The position numbers and the translations under genes are program-made. Of a DNA stretch of 51,314 bases, positions 8,423-16,841 are shown piece by piece (within the stretch, counting starts at the first letter, position 1; the number at the start of each line of letters is the position of its first letter). The stretch spans positions 1 to 51,314 of the forward strand of contig CALVAL010000003.1 in NCBI GenBank assembly GCA_944325535.1, written 5' to 3'. The DNA comes from Candidatus Gastranaerophilales bacterium (GTDB taxonomy: Bacteria > Cyanobacteriota > Vampirovibrionia > Gastranaerophilales > Gastranaerophilaceae). Below the pieces are notes generated by a model that worked only from the letters and a program-made list of their open reading frames with translations, was not told the origin of the DNA and did not search any database.

Positions 8423-8517
8423 ATTCTCTCCTTGTATATATAAAGTATATACTAGATAAAAAATTGACTTTTTTTTACAAAATTTAATACTTTTAGTTGA
8501 TGTTTTCTATGTTTAGT

Positions 8518-8544
8518 TAAAGTTTAGAAAATTATTTCCGATAA
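8518..8544 (+). promoter_or_regulatory. Sigma-28 (FliA-type) promoter of the gene at 8601
   Basis: TAAAGTTT (8518-8525), an 11-nt spacer, then TCCGATAA (8537-8544). This matches the flagellar sigma-28 consensus TAAAGTTT-N11-GCCGATAA at 15 of 16 positions with exact spacing. Transcription would start near 8551 and give a leader of about 50 nt before the ATG at 8601. No sigma-70 type promoter as good is seen in this gap. Confidence 0.82.
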
Positions 8545-8600
8545 GATAATTGACTTTAGAAAATAAATCATTAAGTACCATATAGAGAGGTTTAACTAAT

Positions 8601-8855
8601 ATGGCAGAAATAGTAAATTTATTATCAAGAGTTTTGACGGCTAATCCAAATGTTGCTCAACTAGGAGGGATTACTAGAACAACTGGTTCTAATCCTTTTG
8701 CGCAAGCAACAAGTGGAAATCCATTTGTTACCCCTAAAAATTCAAATCCATTTGCAAATTATGGTCAGAATAGACCTGTAGCAGGAGGCTACTTTGCCGG
8801 ATATTATAACAATCAGCCTAATATAGTTGGAAGAAGACTATTTATAGAGGTATAG
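8601..8855 (+). CDS. Small NPF-repeat protein under a sigma-28 promoter
   Basis: An 84-residue protein of unknown function. Its centre has three Asn-Pro-Phe motifs at residues 31-33, 40-42 and 49-51, exactly nine residues apart and each preceded by S or G. The C-terminal part is G/Y/N-rich (GGYFAGYYNN) and ends R-R-L-F-I-E-V. No signal peptide or membrane segment is visible. The ribosome site is AGAGAGG, about 10 nt before ATG. It does not resemble FlgM, the anti-sigma-28 factor one might expect at this size. The upstream sigma-28 promoter and a terminator downstream make it a single-gene late-flagellar transcription unit. It could be a small exported or filament-associated protein; that is inference. 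Confidence 0.7.
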   Translation: MAEIVNLLSRVLTANPNVAQLGGITRTTGSNPFAQATSGNPFVTPKNSNPFANYGQNRPVAGGYFAGYYNNQPNIVGRRLFIEV

Positions 8856-8890
8856 ACTCAAAAGTATACCTAAATTATACCCCAAATTGA

Positions 8891-8918
8891 AGGCCGTGCT
8901 AAAATAGTGCGGCTTTTT
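8891..8918 (+). terminator. Rho-independent terminator after the NPF-repeat gene
   Basis: GCCGTGCTA pairs with TAGTGCGGC (two G-T wobbles) around an A-rich loop and is followed by TTTTT. It ends the sigma-28 dependent transcript. Confidence 0.8.
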
Positions 8919-8927
8919 AGTTTGATT

Positions 8928-8950
8928 AAGTATTTTATGATAAAATACTT
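8928..8950. promoter_or_regulatory. Perfect inverted repeat just upstream of the GH13 gene
   Basis: AAGTATTTTA and TAAAATACTT form a perfect 10-bp inverted repeat around TGA, ending about 3 nt before the GAGGAG ribosome site of the gene at 8965. The weak T-run and its position make a terminator unlikely. An operator overlapping the promoter, or a translation-affecting hairpin, is more likely. Confidence 0.4.
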
Positions 8951-8964
8951 TTGAGGAGTATAAA

Positions 8965-10995
8965 ATGTATAAAAAATTTTTATCAACATTATTAATATCA
9001 ACCATGGTATTTTCATCACTTTCAGTCGTACCAATGAGCGTATATGCTGAAGAAATTCAAGCTGTTCAAGCTGATGAAATGGTCGTTTCAAAAAGAATTG
9101 AAAATGAAATTTATTCTTCTATTGTTCAGGTCTACGGAGAAAAACAAGCAAAAGAAATATATGATAGAGTAATGCAAATTGCAAAAGAATCTGTTGAAAA
9201 AAGACCTGAAGCATTGAAAAAAGAAGATTTAACTAGAGCTGATGATTGGTATAAAGATGAAATTATTTATATGTTCTATGTTGACCAATTTGGGGTTGTG
9301 TCTCCAGAAAAGCCAAATACTTTTAGAGATACCTCTGCGATGTTTGATTATTTAAAAGATTTAGGAGTAACTACTCTTTATCTGCTACCATTTGCAGATT
9401 CTCCTATGTCAGATTCCGGGTTTGATGTAAAAAATCCTCAAAATATAAGAGCAGATTTGGGTGGTAAGACTCAGTTTAAAGAATTTGTAGTTGAAGCAAA
9501 GAATAACGGTTTTAAAATAAAATCCGACTTAGTATTAAATCATGTTTCAGATGAGCATGAATGGTTCCAAAGTTTTTTAAAAGGCGATGTCTCAAAAAAA
9601 GATTATTTTGTAGTTAAAGAAAAAATGCCTGAATACAAAAAATATGTAGATGAAAAAATCGGAACCGTTATTGAATATAAAGAGCGTAATGGAAAAATTT
9701 CAAAAAGACGTTTGATATTCCCTGAAATAACTGAAAATCATTATAGAAAAGTAACGCTAAATGGAAAAGATTATTATTTTTACCATACTTTTTATCCGTT
9801 TCAGTTAGATATAAATTGGGAAAATCCGGAGGTTCTATACTACTGGCTTGATACAATAAATTATTGGACAAATATAGGTATTGATATTTTTAGAATGGAT
9901 GCGATTCCATATCTTTCAAAAGAAGATGGTACAACAGCTGAAAATTTGCCAAAGACTCATGCGATAGTAAAATTATTGAGTAATTATATTCAAATGACAG
10001 CTCCAAGAACAGTAATTCAAGCAGAAGCTTGTCAGTATCCGAAAGACATCTTGCCTTATTTCGGCAAAGAAAGAAAGTTTAAAACAACAATTAATGGTCA
10101 AGAAAAAGAAATAAAAAGAACAGATGAATTTCAAATAGCATACCATTTCCCTTATATGCCTGCTATTTGGGCGGCTTTAATTACGGGAGATAAGCAACAT
10201 TTTATAAATGCTTATAAAGATACTCCGCAAATCCCTTCTACATCTGCGTGGGGAGTATTTTTAAGAGTACATGATGAGCTAACACTTGAAATGATAGATG
10301 TACCTACTAGAGAAATCATTTATAATGCTTTAGTTTCAAAAGGTGCTGAATTCAGAAAAGGACTTGGAGTAAGCGGAAGACTTGCTAATTTTTTAGACAA
10401 TGATCCTGATAGAATTGAAATGGCGTTTTCTATTTTGATGTCGATGCCGGGAATTCCTATTGTATACTATGGGGATGAAGTTGGAGTAAGAAATAATTTC
10501 GCTAATGCTAGGAAAAACGAAAAAGAAAGAATTATTAAACATAAGAAAAGTAAATTTAAGCTTTTAAGCTATTTTGACAGCAGAGATATTAATAGAGGGG
10601 CTGTTCCTGCAAAATTATTCTATGGAGCTTCAAAAGACTATTATGAATTTAATAGTAAAGTCTATAAGAAAGTAAAAAATCTTATTGCATTAAGAAAAAG
10701 CTTACCATCAATGTCAAGAGGGGATTTTACATTACTAAAAACAGCTTCGCCACATAATTTTGCTTATATTAGAAGCTATAAAGATGAAAAAATCTTAGTA
10801 ATAAATAACTTATCTGATGAAAAGCTAATTGCAGAAATAACAATTCCAGTAGATATAGTATTAAAGTCAGATGGGCATATTGATCATTTGAAAAACTTGA
10901 TTAACGATGATGATGTTAGTGTTGATATTTCACTCAAAAATAGGACAATGCATTTAAGAATACAACCATATGGTGCAGTTTGGTTGAAGTTATAA
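8965..10995 (+). CDS. Exported GH13 alpha-amylase family enzyme, trehalose-synthase (TreS) like
   Basis: A 676-residue GH13 enzyme. Residues 1-28 form a signal peptide (KKFLSTLLISTMVF, then SVYA before EE), so the mature enzyme is exported. The (beta/alpha)8 barrel carries the GH13 motifs: LNH at 191-193, nucleophile Asp312 in IDIFRMDAIP, acid/base Glu354 in VIQAEACQYP, and His436-Asp437 in RVHDELT. The wording around them (DAIPYL, then AENLPKTH, VIQAEACQYP, LRVHDELTLEM and YYGDEVG) follows maltose alpha-D-glucosyltransferase (TreS), which interconverts maltose and trehalose. TreS is normally cytoplasmic, so export is unusual. Other alpha-glucan hydrolase or transferase activity is possible. 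Ribosome site GAGGAG; single-gene unit with a terminator. Confidence 0.83.
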   Translation: MYKKFLSTLLISTMVFSSLSVVPMSVYAEEIQAVQADEMVVSKRIENEIYSSIVQVYGEKQAKEIYDRVMQIAKESVEKRPEALKKEDLTRADDWYKDEIIYMFYVDQFGVVSPEKPNTFRDTSAMFDYLKDLGVTTLYLLPFADSPMSDSGFDVKNPQNIRADLGGKTQFKEFVVEAKNNGFKIKSDLVLNHVSDEHEWFQSFLKGDVSKKDYFVVKEKMPEYKKYVDEKIGTVIEYKERNGKISKRRLIFPEITENHYRKVTLNGKDYYFYHTFYPFQLDINWENPEVLYYWLDTINYWTNIGIDIFRMDAIPYLSKEDGTTAENLPKTHAIVKLLSNYIQMTAPRTVIQAEACQYPKDILPYFGKERKFKTTINGQEKEIKRTDEFQIAYHFPYMPAIWAALITGDKQHFINAYKDTPQIPSTSAWGVFLRVHDELTLEMIDVPTREIIYNALVSKGAEFRKGLGVSGRLANFLDNDPDRIEMAFSILMSMPGIPIVYYGDEVGVRNNFANARKNEKERIIKHKKSKFKLLSYFDSRDINRGAVPAKLFYGASKDYYEFNSKVYKKVKNLIALRKSLPSMSRGDFTLLKTASPHNFAYIRSYKDEKILVINNLSDEKLIAEITIPVDIVLKSDGHIDHLKNLINDDDVSVDISLKNRTMHLRIQPYGAVWLKL

Positions 10996-11000
10996 ATATT

Positions 11001-11029
11001 AAAAAGCTCTAGTTCATCTAGAGCTTTTT
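11001..11029. terminator. Bidirectional rho-independent terminator
   Basis: AAAAAGCTCTAG and CTAGAGCTTTTT form a perfect 12-bp stem around TTCAT, with A and T runs on either side. It separates the GH13 gene from the opposing rhodanese gene. Confidence 0.9.
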
Positions 11030-11040
11030 AATTAGTTATA

Positions 11041-11430
11041 TTATTGAACAATAGCAAATCTAAAATCTTCTGCCCAAGTTTTGAATCCACCTTCAAGTTC
11101 CATCACAGAGAATGTGTTTTGTGCAAGCATATACGCTGCTCTTGCTCCAAGATGGCAATAATTATTATAACAGTAGACCACGTGTAAATCTTCTTTATTT
11201 AATTCTTTTAGTTTTTCAGGTAATTCTTCGTAAGGTATAGAAATTGCTTCTGGTATATGTCCTACTTGATAGTCAGAATTTAAACGGACATCTATAATTT
11301 TAATATTTTTTCCCTCTTCACTTAATTCTTTTAGCTCAATTGGCCCCAGCGTGAAGGCTAATTTTTTTGAAAAATAATTTGCAGCCTCTTCAGAGTTGTT
11401 CCTAATATTTAAAATTTTTTCTTCTGTCAT
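11041..11430 (-). CDS. Rhodanese-like sulfurtransferase domain protein
   Basis: A single-domain rhodanese of 129 residues. After about 30 helical residues the domain runs from IDVRLNSDYQVGHIPEAISI (about 46-65) to the active loop. Cys92 in CHLGAR fits the catalytic CxxGxR pattern, with a second cysteine at 87. Such proteins transfer sulfane sulfur or act in redox and stress responses; the natural donor and acceptor are not shown by sequence. It follows the HdeD-like membrane gene by about 11 nt on the same strand, so the two are probably cotranscribed. No signal peptide is seen, so it is cytoplasmic. Confidence 0.85.
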   Translation of the reverse strand: MTEEKILNIRNNSEEAANYFSKKLAFTLGPIELKELSEEGKNIKIIDVRLNSDYQVGHIPEAISIPYEELPEKLKELNKEDLHVVYCYNNYCHLGARAAYMLAQNTFSVMELEGGFKTWAEDFRFAIVQ

Positions 11431-11441
11431 TTTAGTTCTCC

Positions 11442-11975
11442 TTAGTTATATATGTATTTAGTTGAAATAAACATACTAATCATTATCATTCCTGAGATTA
11501 AAAAGTTTATTCCTACGAGAGTTCCTATAACCCAAATAGAAGTAGATGGAAGTCCCAATATAATAATTAGTCCAAGTAAAAATTGAATTATTCCTACAAA
11601 AACATTTGCCCACCAAAAATAAAGAGTTTTACGATTTTGCAGCCCAAAAGCTGTAGATGCAATACTTTCCATTAGAAAATAAATCCCTATAATTCCAGTA
11701 ATCAAAATAAGATTAAATGCTGGAGAAATAAATAGAATTATGCCTAGAGCAAATAATAAAATTCCTAAAACCATATTAAAAATATAGTGTCTTAAATAAT
11801 TCCTTGTAAGGAAAGCATTTATAGTTTTGTATCCCCCATAAATCATAAGTGCTATACAAAGTAAAGCTCCTAAAGTTATAGTTGTTATTTTAGGAAGCAT
11901 AAGCATAAGTATACCTAAAATTGCGAGTAAAACTCCTTCTACTAGAACGTAGTTTAAAAAACGTTTTTCACTCAT
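11442..11975 (-). CDS. HdeD-like (DUF308) integral membrane protein
   Basis: A 177-residue protein made almost entirely of six hydrophobic helices (about residues 8-28, 32-52, 62-82, 86-106, 118-142 and 147-170), the layout of the HdeD/DUF308 family. In enterobacteria HdeD is linked to acid stress, but the biochemical role of the family is poorly defined. Paired G-I-L and G-I-Y motifs recur in the helices, as usual for internally repeated DUF308 proteins. Upstream are a purine-rich ribosome site (AAGGAG) and the rest of a short intergenic region. It is the promoter-proximal gene of a two-gene unit with the rhodanese. Confidence 0.8.
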   Translation of the reverse strand: MSEKRFLNYVLVEGVLLAILGILMLMLPKITTITLGALLCIALMIYGGYKTINAFLTRNYLRHYIFNMVLGILLFALGIILFISPAFNLILITGIIGIYFLMESIASTAFGLQNRKTLYFWWANVFVGIIQFLLGLIIILGLPSTSIWVIGTLVGINFLISGMIMISMFISTKYIYN

Positions 11976-12048
11976 AAAAATCTCCTTTTTTCTTATTTAT
12001 GATATTGAATATTCATAAAAAATTTATCCCATAATGTGGTAATAGAGG

Positions 12049-12077
12049 TTGATATATTTTTATTAATATTGTAAACT
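12049..12077 (+). promoter_or_regulatory. Sigma-70 type promoter of the HD-domain gene
   Basis: TTGATA (12049-12054), a 17-bp spacer, then TAAACT (12072-12077), about 30 bp before the ATG at 12107. Spacing and hexamers fit a vegetative promoter. Confidence 0.55.
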
Positions 12078-12106
12078 TATATTAAGTTATAAATAGAAGA
12101 AGAAAA

Positions 12107-12871
12107 ATGTTTTTAATTTCCCCACAAAAAGAAAAGAGAGTAAGATTAAAGGGTGCTGTTCAAATAAATAGTAACAGTTTTTTTGTCTATGCAGAAGATG
12201 ATACGGGAAAGACATTTTTGAAAGCTCCTAAGGATGAAAAGGTTCATAAATATGCACTAAAGCGTATGATGAAAATGAATCCTAAAATTTCAGGGCTATT
12301 AAAAAAATATAAAATAAAGCCATCAGTGGATACAAAAACTCTAAAAGAGCTGACAGGCGGGCATATGAATGAGACTTGTAAAATAGCACAAGGTGTATAT
12401 ATGATTTTATCAGAGGATATAAAAGCCGGACTTGATAAATCAGTGTTAAAAGAAGCTTCAATGTTACATGATTTAGGAAAAGTACTTATTCCATCTAAAA
12501 TTTTGAATAAGCCTGCTAAATTGAACCTAAAAGAGCGTGAAATTATGAATATTCACTCGACTCTAGGCTATGAATTATTAAAGACTCAGCATTTATCACC
12601 TGATACATTAGAGCTAATAAAATACCATCATCAGAATATGAAACACTCTGGCTATCCAGCACTTGAAGAAGGTAATCTTCCTTCTACTATAGGAGTTCAA
12701 ATAGTTTCAATTGCGGATAAATACAGTGCCTTGAGAGAGGCAAGAGTCTATCGTAAAAAGCTCAGTAGGATAGAAGCTTTGCTTATTTTATATAAAGAAG
12801 TGCGTGAGGGTAAAATTTTACCAGAGGTATATAACGCTCTGGTAAAATATGCTGAAAAATTTGATATTTAA
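12107..12871 (+). CDS. HD-GYP-like HD-domain phosphohydrolase
   Basis: Residues about 85-254 form an HD domain with metal-binding residues: His-Asp at 121-122 (MLHDLGKVLIP), His150, His174-His175 (IKYHHQNMKHSGYP) and Asp in IADKYSA. The H-x4-HSGYP segment with GYP at 182-184 places it with the HD-GYP group, which cleaves cyclic di-GMP or related dinucleotides. The loop is not fully canonical (HQNMKHSGYP), so activity is uncertain. The N-terminal 80 residues are K-rich with no recognised sensor domain. There is no membrane segment, so it is cytoplasmic. It is monocistronic. A link between cyclic dinucleotides and the motility genes here is possible but not shown. Confidence 0.75.
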   Translation: MFLISPQKEKRVRLKGAVQINSNSFFVYAEDDTGKTFLKAPKDEKVHKYALKRMMKMNPKISGLLKKYKIKPSVDTKTLKELTGGHMNETCKIAQGVYMILSEDIKAGLDKSVLKEASMLHDLGKVLIPSKILNKPAKLNLKEREIMNIHSTLGYELLKTQHLSPDTLELIKYHHQNMKHSGYPALEEGNLPSTIGVQIVSIADKYSALREARVYRKKLSRIEALLILYKEVREGKILPEVYNALVKYAEKFDI

Positions 12872-12906
12872 TCTATTTCATATGTTTTTACAAAACAAAT
12901 TTGTGA

Positions 12907-14127
12907 TTACTCATCAATGTATTCATAAACATCATTTAAAAATCCGTTTTCGTTAAAATACATAGCTCTATGATTTGCTCTGCCATTTTCATCTGTTGAG
13001 ACTTCTTCGTACTGTGAAATATTTCCGTTCTTATTGATGTCTAATTCTTTGTAATTTTTATCATTACCAACTGTTACAAAGTAACCGCCATCTTTATAGT
13101 ATCCTGTTGTTTTTGTTGTGTCATTATCTAATTGTTCTTCTATTTTTTGGTAGAATTTATAGTTATAAATTTTCTTAGTACCAAAATCAACTTTTGAAAT
13201 ATTTCCATTTGGCTCAAAAGAAACAACCGCATTTTCTCCGTTTATATTGGTTTTATTGGATTCTATTGCTCCATTAGAATAATAAGTTTTTTCACCTTCT
13301 AAGTCAGCTAGACCTTCATCAAATTCAAATTTGGGTGCAGGTTCAAATTCTTCTGTTTTAAGAGTTTCACCTATAAAATTAGGTAATGTAGTTTCAACTG
13401 TTTTTCTTATATTTATAGGAGATCCGTTATAAAAATCGACTCTAATATCTTGGTCTCCTTTGGGTGTTTCTCTGTGTGAATGCATGCTAGTTATTTCTTT
13501 ATTCTCTTTCATATTTATGCGAACATTCTCTTTTCTTTTTTCGTCATATGCTGAAACTCCGTATTGATACCCGAAATCATGAGAAAGAGTTGTTTTTCTT
13601 CCATAGTTATCTATTGTATCTTTGCATACAAAAATAGGTTTTCCTAGTTTATCGTAACAAGAACTTTTTTCAGATTCACCGTTCTTATTAAAATCCCTTA
13701 TGTAAATCTCATCCAGCTCATCATCTTCATAGTTATATTCTTGTGTTTTAACTAATTTTCCGCTCTTTTTGTCTTTAATTTCTATTTTTTCAACTTTATT
13801 TGTGTCTTGATTTACATAATATGTTGTTTCGTTTTTACCATCTTTTTTAACAATTGAATGAAGCTTACCATCTGATGTGTAAATCTTTTCACCTTCTATT
13901 AAATCAGGTTTTTCAAAAGGAATATCAATTATTGGAGATGGTTCTAATTCTTTTTTATCTATATTTTTAACTAAAGGTGAATTATAGATGGCTAAAATAT
14001 CTAAAGAGTTCTTTTTTATTGGTGCTAAATCTTTTGGCGGTTTTTCTTCAGGTTTTGTTGCATTTTCAGCTTTAAATGCTGGTTTTGATATATAATTAAT
14101 TTTGTTTACACTGTTGCATTCTAACAT
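12907..14127 (-). CDS. Unknown protein with MORN/YD-like beta repeats and an internal duplication
   Basis: A 406-residue protein without a firm family. The start at 14127 (M-L-E-C-N) is chosen over an upstream in-frame codon because AAGGAG lies 7 nt before it. Residues 1-30 include K-P-A-F-K-A, one of several F-[KR]-[AG] motifs near N-termini in this window. The rest consists of short beta-turn units with G-K-L-x-x-I and N-G-x-I-x-x patterns, like the toxin-antitoxin-wing or MORN variants. Two blocks look homologous: one around residues 60-95 (GEKIYTSDGKLHSI) and one around 265-300 (GEKTYYSNGAIESN), each preceded by E-P-[AS]-P. No signal peptide or membrane segment is seen. It diverges from pheT. 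Confidence 0.65.
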   Translation of the reverse strand: MLECNSVNKINYISKPAFKAENATKPEEKPPKDLAPIKKNSLDILAIYNSPLVKNIDKKELEPSPIIDIPFEKPDLIEGEKIYTSDGKLHSIVKKDGKNETTYYVNQDTNKVEKIEIKDKKSGKLVKTQEYNYEDDELDEIYIRDFNKNGESEKSSCYDKLGKPIFVCKDTIDNYGRKTTLSHDFGYQYGVSAYDEKRKENVRINMKENKEITSMHSHRETPKGDQDIRVDFYNGSPINIRKTVETTLPNFIGETLKTEEFEPAPKFEFDEGLADLEGEKTYYSNGAIESNKTNINGENAVVSFEPNGNISKVDFGTKKIYNYKFYQKIEEQLDNDTTKTTGYYKDGGYFVTVGNDKNYKELDINKNGNISQYEEVSTDENGRANHRAMYFNENGFLNDVYEYIDE

Positions 14128-14223
14128 TAGACATCTCCTTATAATACACACCAATATATATTATTAAAACAAAAAAAATAAAAAATTTGCTAATTTGTTA
14201 CATTCTGTAAATTTTTATGTTGT

Positions 14224-14229
14224 ATAATA
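14224..14229 (+). promoter_or_regulatory. Likely -10 element of pheT
   Basis: TATAAT lies 25 bp before the pheT ATG, with GAGAGGTAGGA as the ribosome site. The -35 region is poor, so only the -10 is called. A TTTGTTACA motif lies just upstream. Confidence 0.5.
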
Positions 14230-14254
14230 TAGAAAAATAGAGAGGTAGGAATAT

Positions 14255-16729
14255 ATGCAAGTTTCATTAAAATGGTTAAATGAATTAGTAGATTTAAAAG
14301 ATATAGATGTAAATCAAATTGCTCATGAGCTTACTATGAGCGGATTAGAAGTGGAAGAGGTTGAAGAATTAAGACCTAAATTTACAAATATTATTACTGC
14401 AAAAATCGAAAAAATAGATAACCATCCTAATTCTGACAGGCTTCATTTAGTTACTGTAAATACTGGAACTGGTGTTAAGACTGTAGTTTGCGGAGCTCAA
14501 AATATAGAAGTAGGTCAAGTAATTCCTTATGCCTCTGTTGGTTCTAAGGTTTTGGATAGAAAAACCGGTGAACAATTTGAACTTACACCGGCAACAATTA
14601 GAGGAGTTGAATCACAAGGTATGTTATGTTCAGCTGATGAATTGGGTGTGAGTGATAGAAATTATCAAGAAGAAGATGGAATTCTTATTCTAAATAGAAT
14701 TTTTCCAAATGTAGGATTAGGTCTTGATGTAGAAAATGTCTTAGGTTTTGAAAAAGATTTTATTTTACATACAGCACCTACTGCAAACCGTGGTGATCAA
14801 GTATCTGTTATTGGGATTGCAAGAGAATTATCTGCATTATTCGATAGACCATTAAAATTTGAATATGCAAAAAGAGAAACAGAGGATGCAGATTTTAAGG
14901 TAGAAATAAAAGACAATGATGTTTGTAAATATTACTCAATCGGTATTTTAAAAGATGTTGTAATTAAGCCTTCTCCTGATTGGATGCAAAAAAGACTTAT
15001 TGCTTCAGGTGTAAGAGCTATTAATAACGTAGTTGATATTACAAATTATGTAATGCTTGAATATGGTACACCTCTTCATGCATTTGATTTTGATAAACTA
15101 AATGGGTATTTGTGTGTAAGACGTGCAAATGCCGGAGAAAAATTAGTTACTTTAGATGAAGTTGAAAGAGAATTAACCACTGATTCAGTAGTTATTGCAA
15201 CAGAAAAAGAGCCTGTATGTTTAGGCGGTGTATTTGGCGGTGCTAATTCTGAAATCGATGATAATACAAAAAATATTGCACTAGAGGCAGCTTATTTTAC
15301 GCCAAAAGCGAATAGAAAAAGCTCAAGAAGTGTTGGCTATAAATCTGATGCTTGTGCAAGATTTGAAAGAGGTATTGATATTGAAGCTGTAAGACCTGGT
15401 CTATTAAGAGCTGTAGAACTTTTAGAAAAATATGCTGATGCTAAGTTTGAAGGAATGGTAGAGACCGGAAATAATAAATTAGAGCCTGTTGAAATTACTC
15501 TAAGATATCCTCAAATTAAGCGTATTTTAGGTTGTGAAATAGACGCTCAAAAATGCCTTTCAATACTAGAAAAATTAGGTTTTGAAATTTTGGGTAAAAA
15601 TGAAATAGCTTGTAAAGTTAAAGTCCCATCATTCAGAGCTGACGATGTAACAAGAGAATCTGATTTGATAGAAGAAATTGCTAGAATTAACGGGTATGAT
15701 AAAATTACTCCAACTTTACCAAATCGTTCCGGTGTTGCAGAAATCTCTCTTGCAGAAAGAGTTATCGCAAAAATTAGAAATATTATGATGGGATTAGGTT
15801 TGAATGAAATGCAAACTTCATCATTAATTGGTGAGCCTTTATTAAAACAATTCAATATCCCATATGATAAAGAGAATGCGATTTATGTTGAAAATCCTGC
15901 TTCAGAAGATTATGCAATGTTAAGACAATCATTAATACCAAGTCTATTGAATTGTATGAAATATAATTATGACAATGGACAAAAAGATTTTTGGGGATAT
16001 GAAATTGGAAGAAGCTATGTAAAAATAGCAGAATCAGAAGAAAAAAAATCCGGAGTAAAAGAGACTCAAGTACTAGCAGGAATTATAACAGGTAATGTTC
16101 AAAATTCTCTATGGCAAACTACAGGTGATGTTGATTTTTATACAGTGAAAGGTGTTGTAGATAAGGTTTTAAATGAATTTGGGCTTGCAAGAAGAATAAA
16201 ATTTGCTTTGCTTGCAGATTCTCCTTTATCAGAGTCTCATAAATGCATGCATCCATATCGTGCTGCAGTGCTTACAATGCTTGGTAAAAAACCTGAAATT
16301 ATTGGATACTATGGAGAAATTCATCCTGAATTGAAGTCTAAGTTGAAATTAAATCAAAACGCTTTTGTTTTTAAGTTAGACCTAGATATGCTAATTTCAG
16401 GAGTTAATGAAAGTGTAGTTAGATATAAAAAATTACCACAATTCCCAGAAGTACAAAGAGATTTAGCAGTTATTGTTCCTCAAAAAACAACTTGGGATGA
16501 ATTAGAAAAAGTTGTTAAAAAAGGAGTTGCTAATAATATCTTTAACGGTTGTGAAGTATTTGATGTATATGAGGGTGAACACGTTCAAGAAGGATTTAAA
16601 TCTGTTGCATTTAGAATAAAAATGCAAGATGCTAATTCTACAATGACAGATGAAATTATTGAAACTCAAATGGCTAATGTTAGAGCTGTACTAAAGAAAA
16701 ATATTTCAGAATTGAGTTTTAGAGAGTAA
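14255..16729 (+). CDS. pheT: Phenylalanine--tRNA ligase beta subunit
   Basis: PheT is the large subunit of the alpha2-beta2 synthetase that charges tRNA-Phe. At 824 residues it is of normal length. Visible domains are the N-terminal helix motif (VSLKWLNELVDL), an EMAP-like tRNA-binding domain (about 40-150, with HPNSDRLHLVTVN and VVCGAQN), the B3/B4 editing domain (about 210-370, with GVRAINNVVDITNYV and LDFD-type loops), B5 (about 400-475), the catalytic-like core, and the C-terminal FDX-ACB anticodon-binding domain (about 730-824, starting KLPQFPEVQRDLAVIV). The alpha subunit pheS is not adjacent, so the two genes are separated here. It is followed by a clear terminator. Confidence 0.97.
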   Translation: MQVSLKWLNELVDLKDIDVNQIAHELTMSGLEVEEVEELRPKFTNIITAKIEKIDNHPNSDRLHLVTVNTGTGVKTVVCGAQNIEVGQVIPYASVGSKVLDRKTGEQFELTPATIRGVESQGMLCSADELGVSDRNYQEEDGILILNRIFPNVGLGLDVENVLGFEKDFILHTAPTANRGDQVSVIGIARELSALFDRPLKFEYAKRETEDADFKVEIKDNDVCKYYSIGILKDVVIKPSPDWMQKRLIASGVRAINNVVDITNYVMLEYGTPLHAFDFDKLNGYLCVRRANAGEKLVTLDEVERELTTDSVVIATEKEPVCLGGVFGGANSEIDDNTKNIALEAAYFTPKANRKSSRSVGYKSDACARFERGIDIEAVRPGLLRAVELLEKYADAKFEGMVETGNNKLEPVEITLRYPQIKRILGCEIDAQKCLSILEKLGFEILGKNEIACKVKVPSFRADDVTRESDLIEEIARINGYDKITPTLPNRSGVAEISLAERVIAKIRNIMMGLGLNEMQTSSLIGEPLLKQFNIPYDKENAIYVENPASEDYAMLRQSLIPSLLNCMKYNYDNGQKDFWGYEIGRSYVKIAESEEKKSGVKETQVLAGIITGNVQNSLWQTTGDVDFYTVKGVVDKVLNEFGLARRIKFALLADSPLSESHKCMHPYRAAVLTMLGKKPEIIGYYGEIHPELKSKLKLNQNAFVFKLDLDMLISGVNESVVRYKKLPQFPEVQRDLAVIVPQKTTWDELEKVVKKGVANNIFNGCEVFDVYEGEHVQEGFKSVAFRIKMQDANSTMTDEIIETQMANVRAVLKKNISELSFRE

Positions 16730-16743
16730 AATAGTTTTAAATC

Positions 16744-16781
16744 AAAAGAGTGCTAATCGTAGCAAGATTAGTGCTCTTTTT
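16744..16781 (+). terminator. Rho-independent terminator of pheT
   Basis: AAAAGAGTGCTAATC pairs with GATTAGTGCTCTTTT (two wobble pairs) around a 7-nt loop and is followed by T residues. Confidence 0.88.
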
Positions 16782-16841
16782 CTTCTGATTTGTATTAAAA
16801 TATCTAAAATGATACAATATTCAAGAAGGATAAAGAATGAG

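Noticed and set aside
8601-8855. FlgM anti-sigma-28 factor
   Set aside because: Size and promoter would fit, but the charged helical C-terminal half of FlgM is absent.
16744-16780. CIRCE heat-shock element, because GAGTGCTAA occurs
   Set aside because: The half-sites are in reverse order for CIRCE, and the stem is followed by a T-run after pheT, so it is a terminator.
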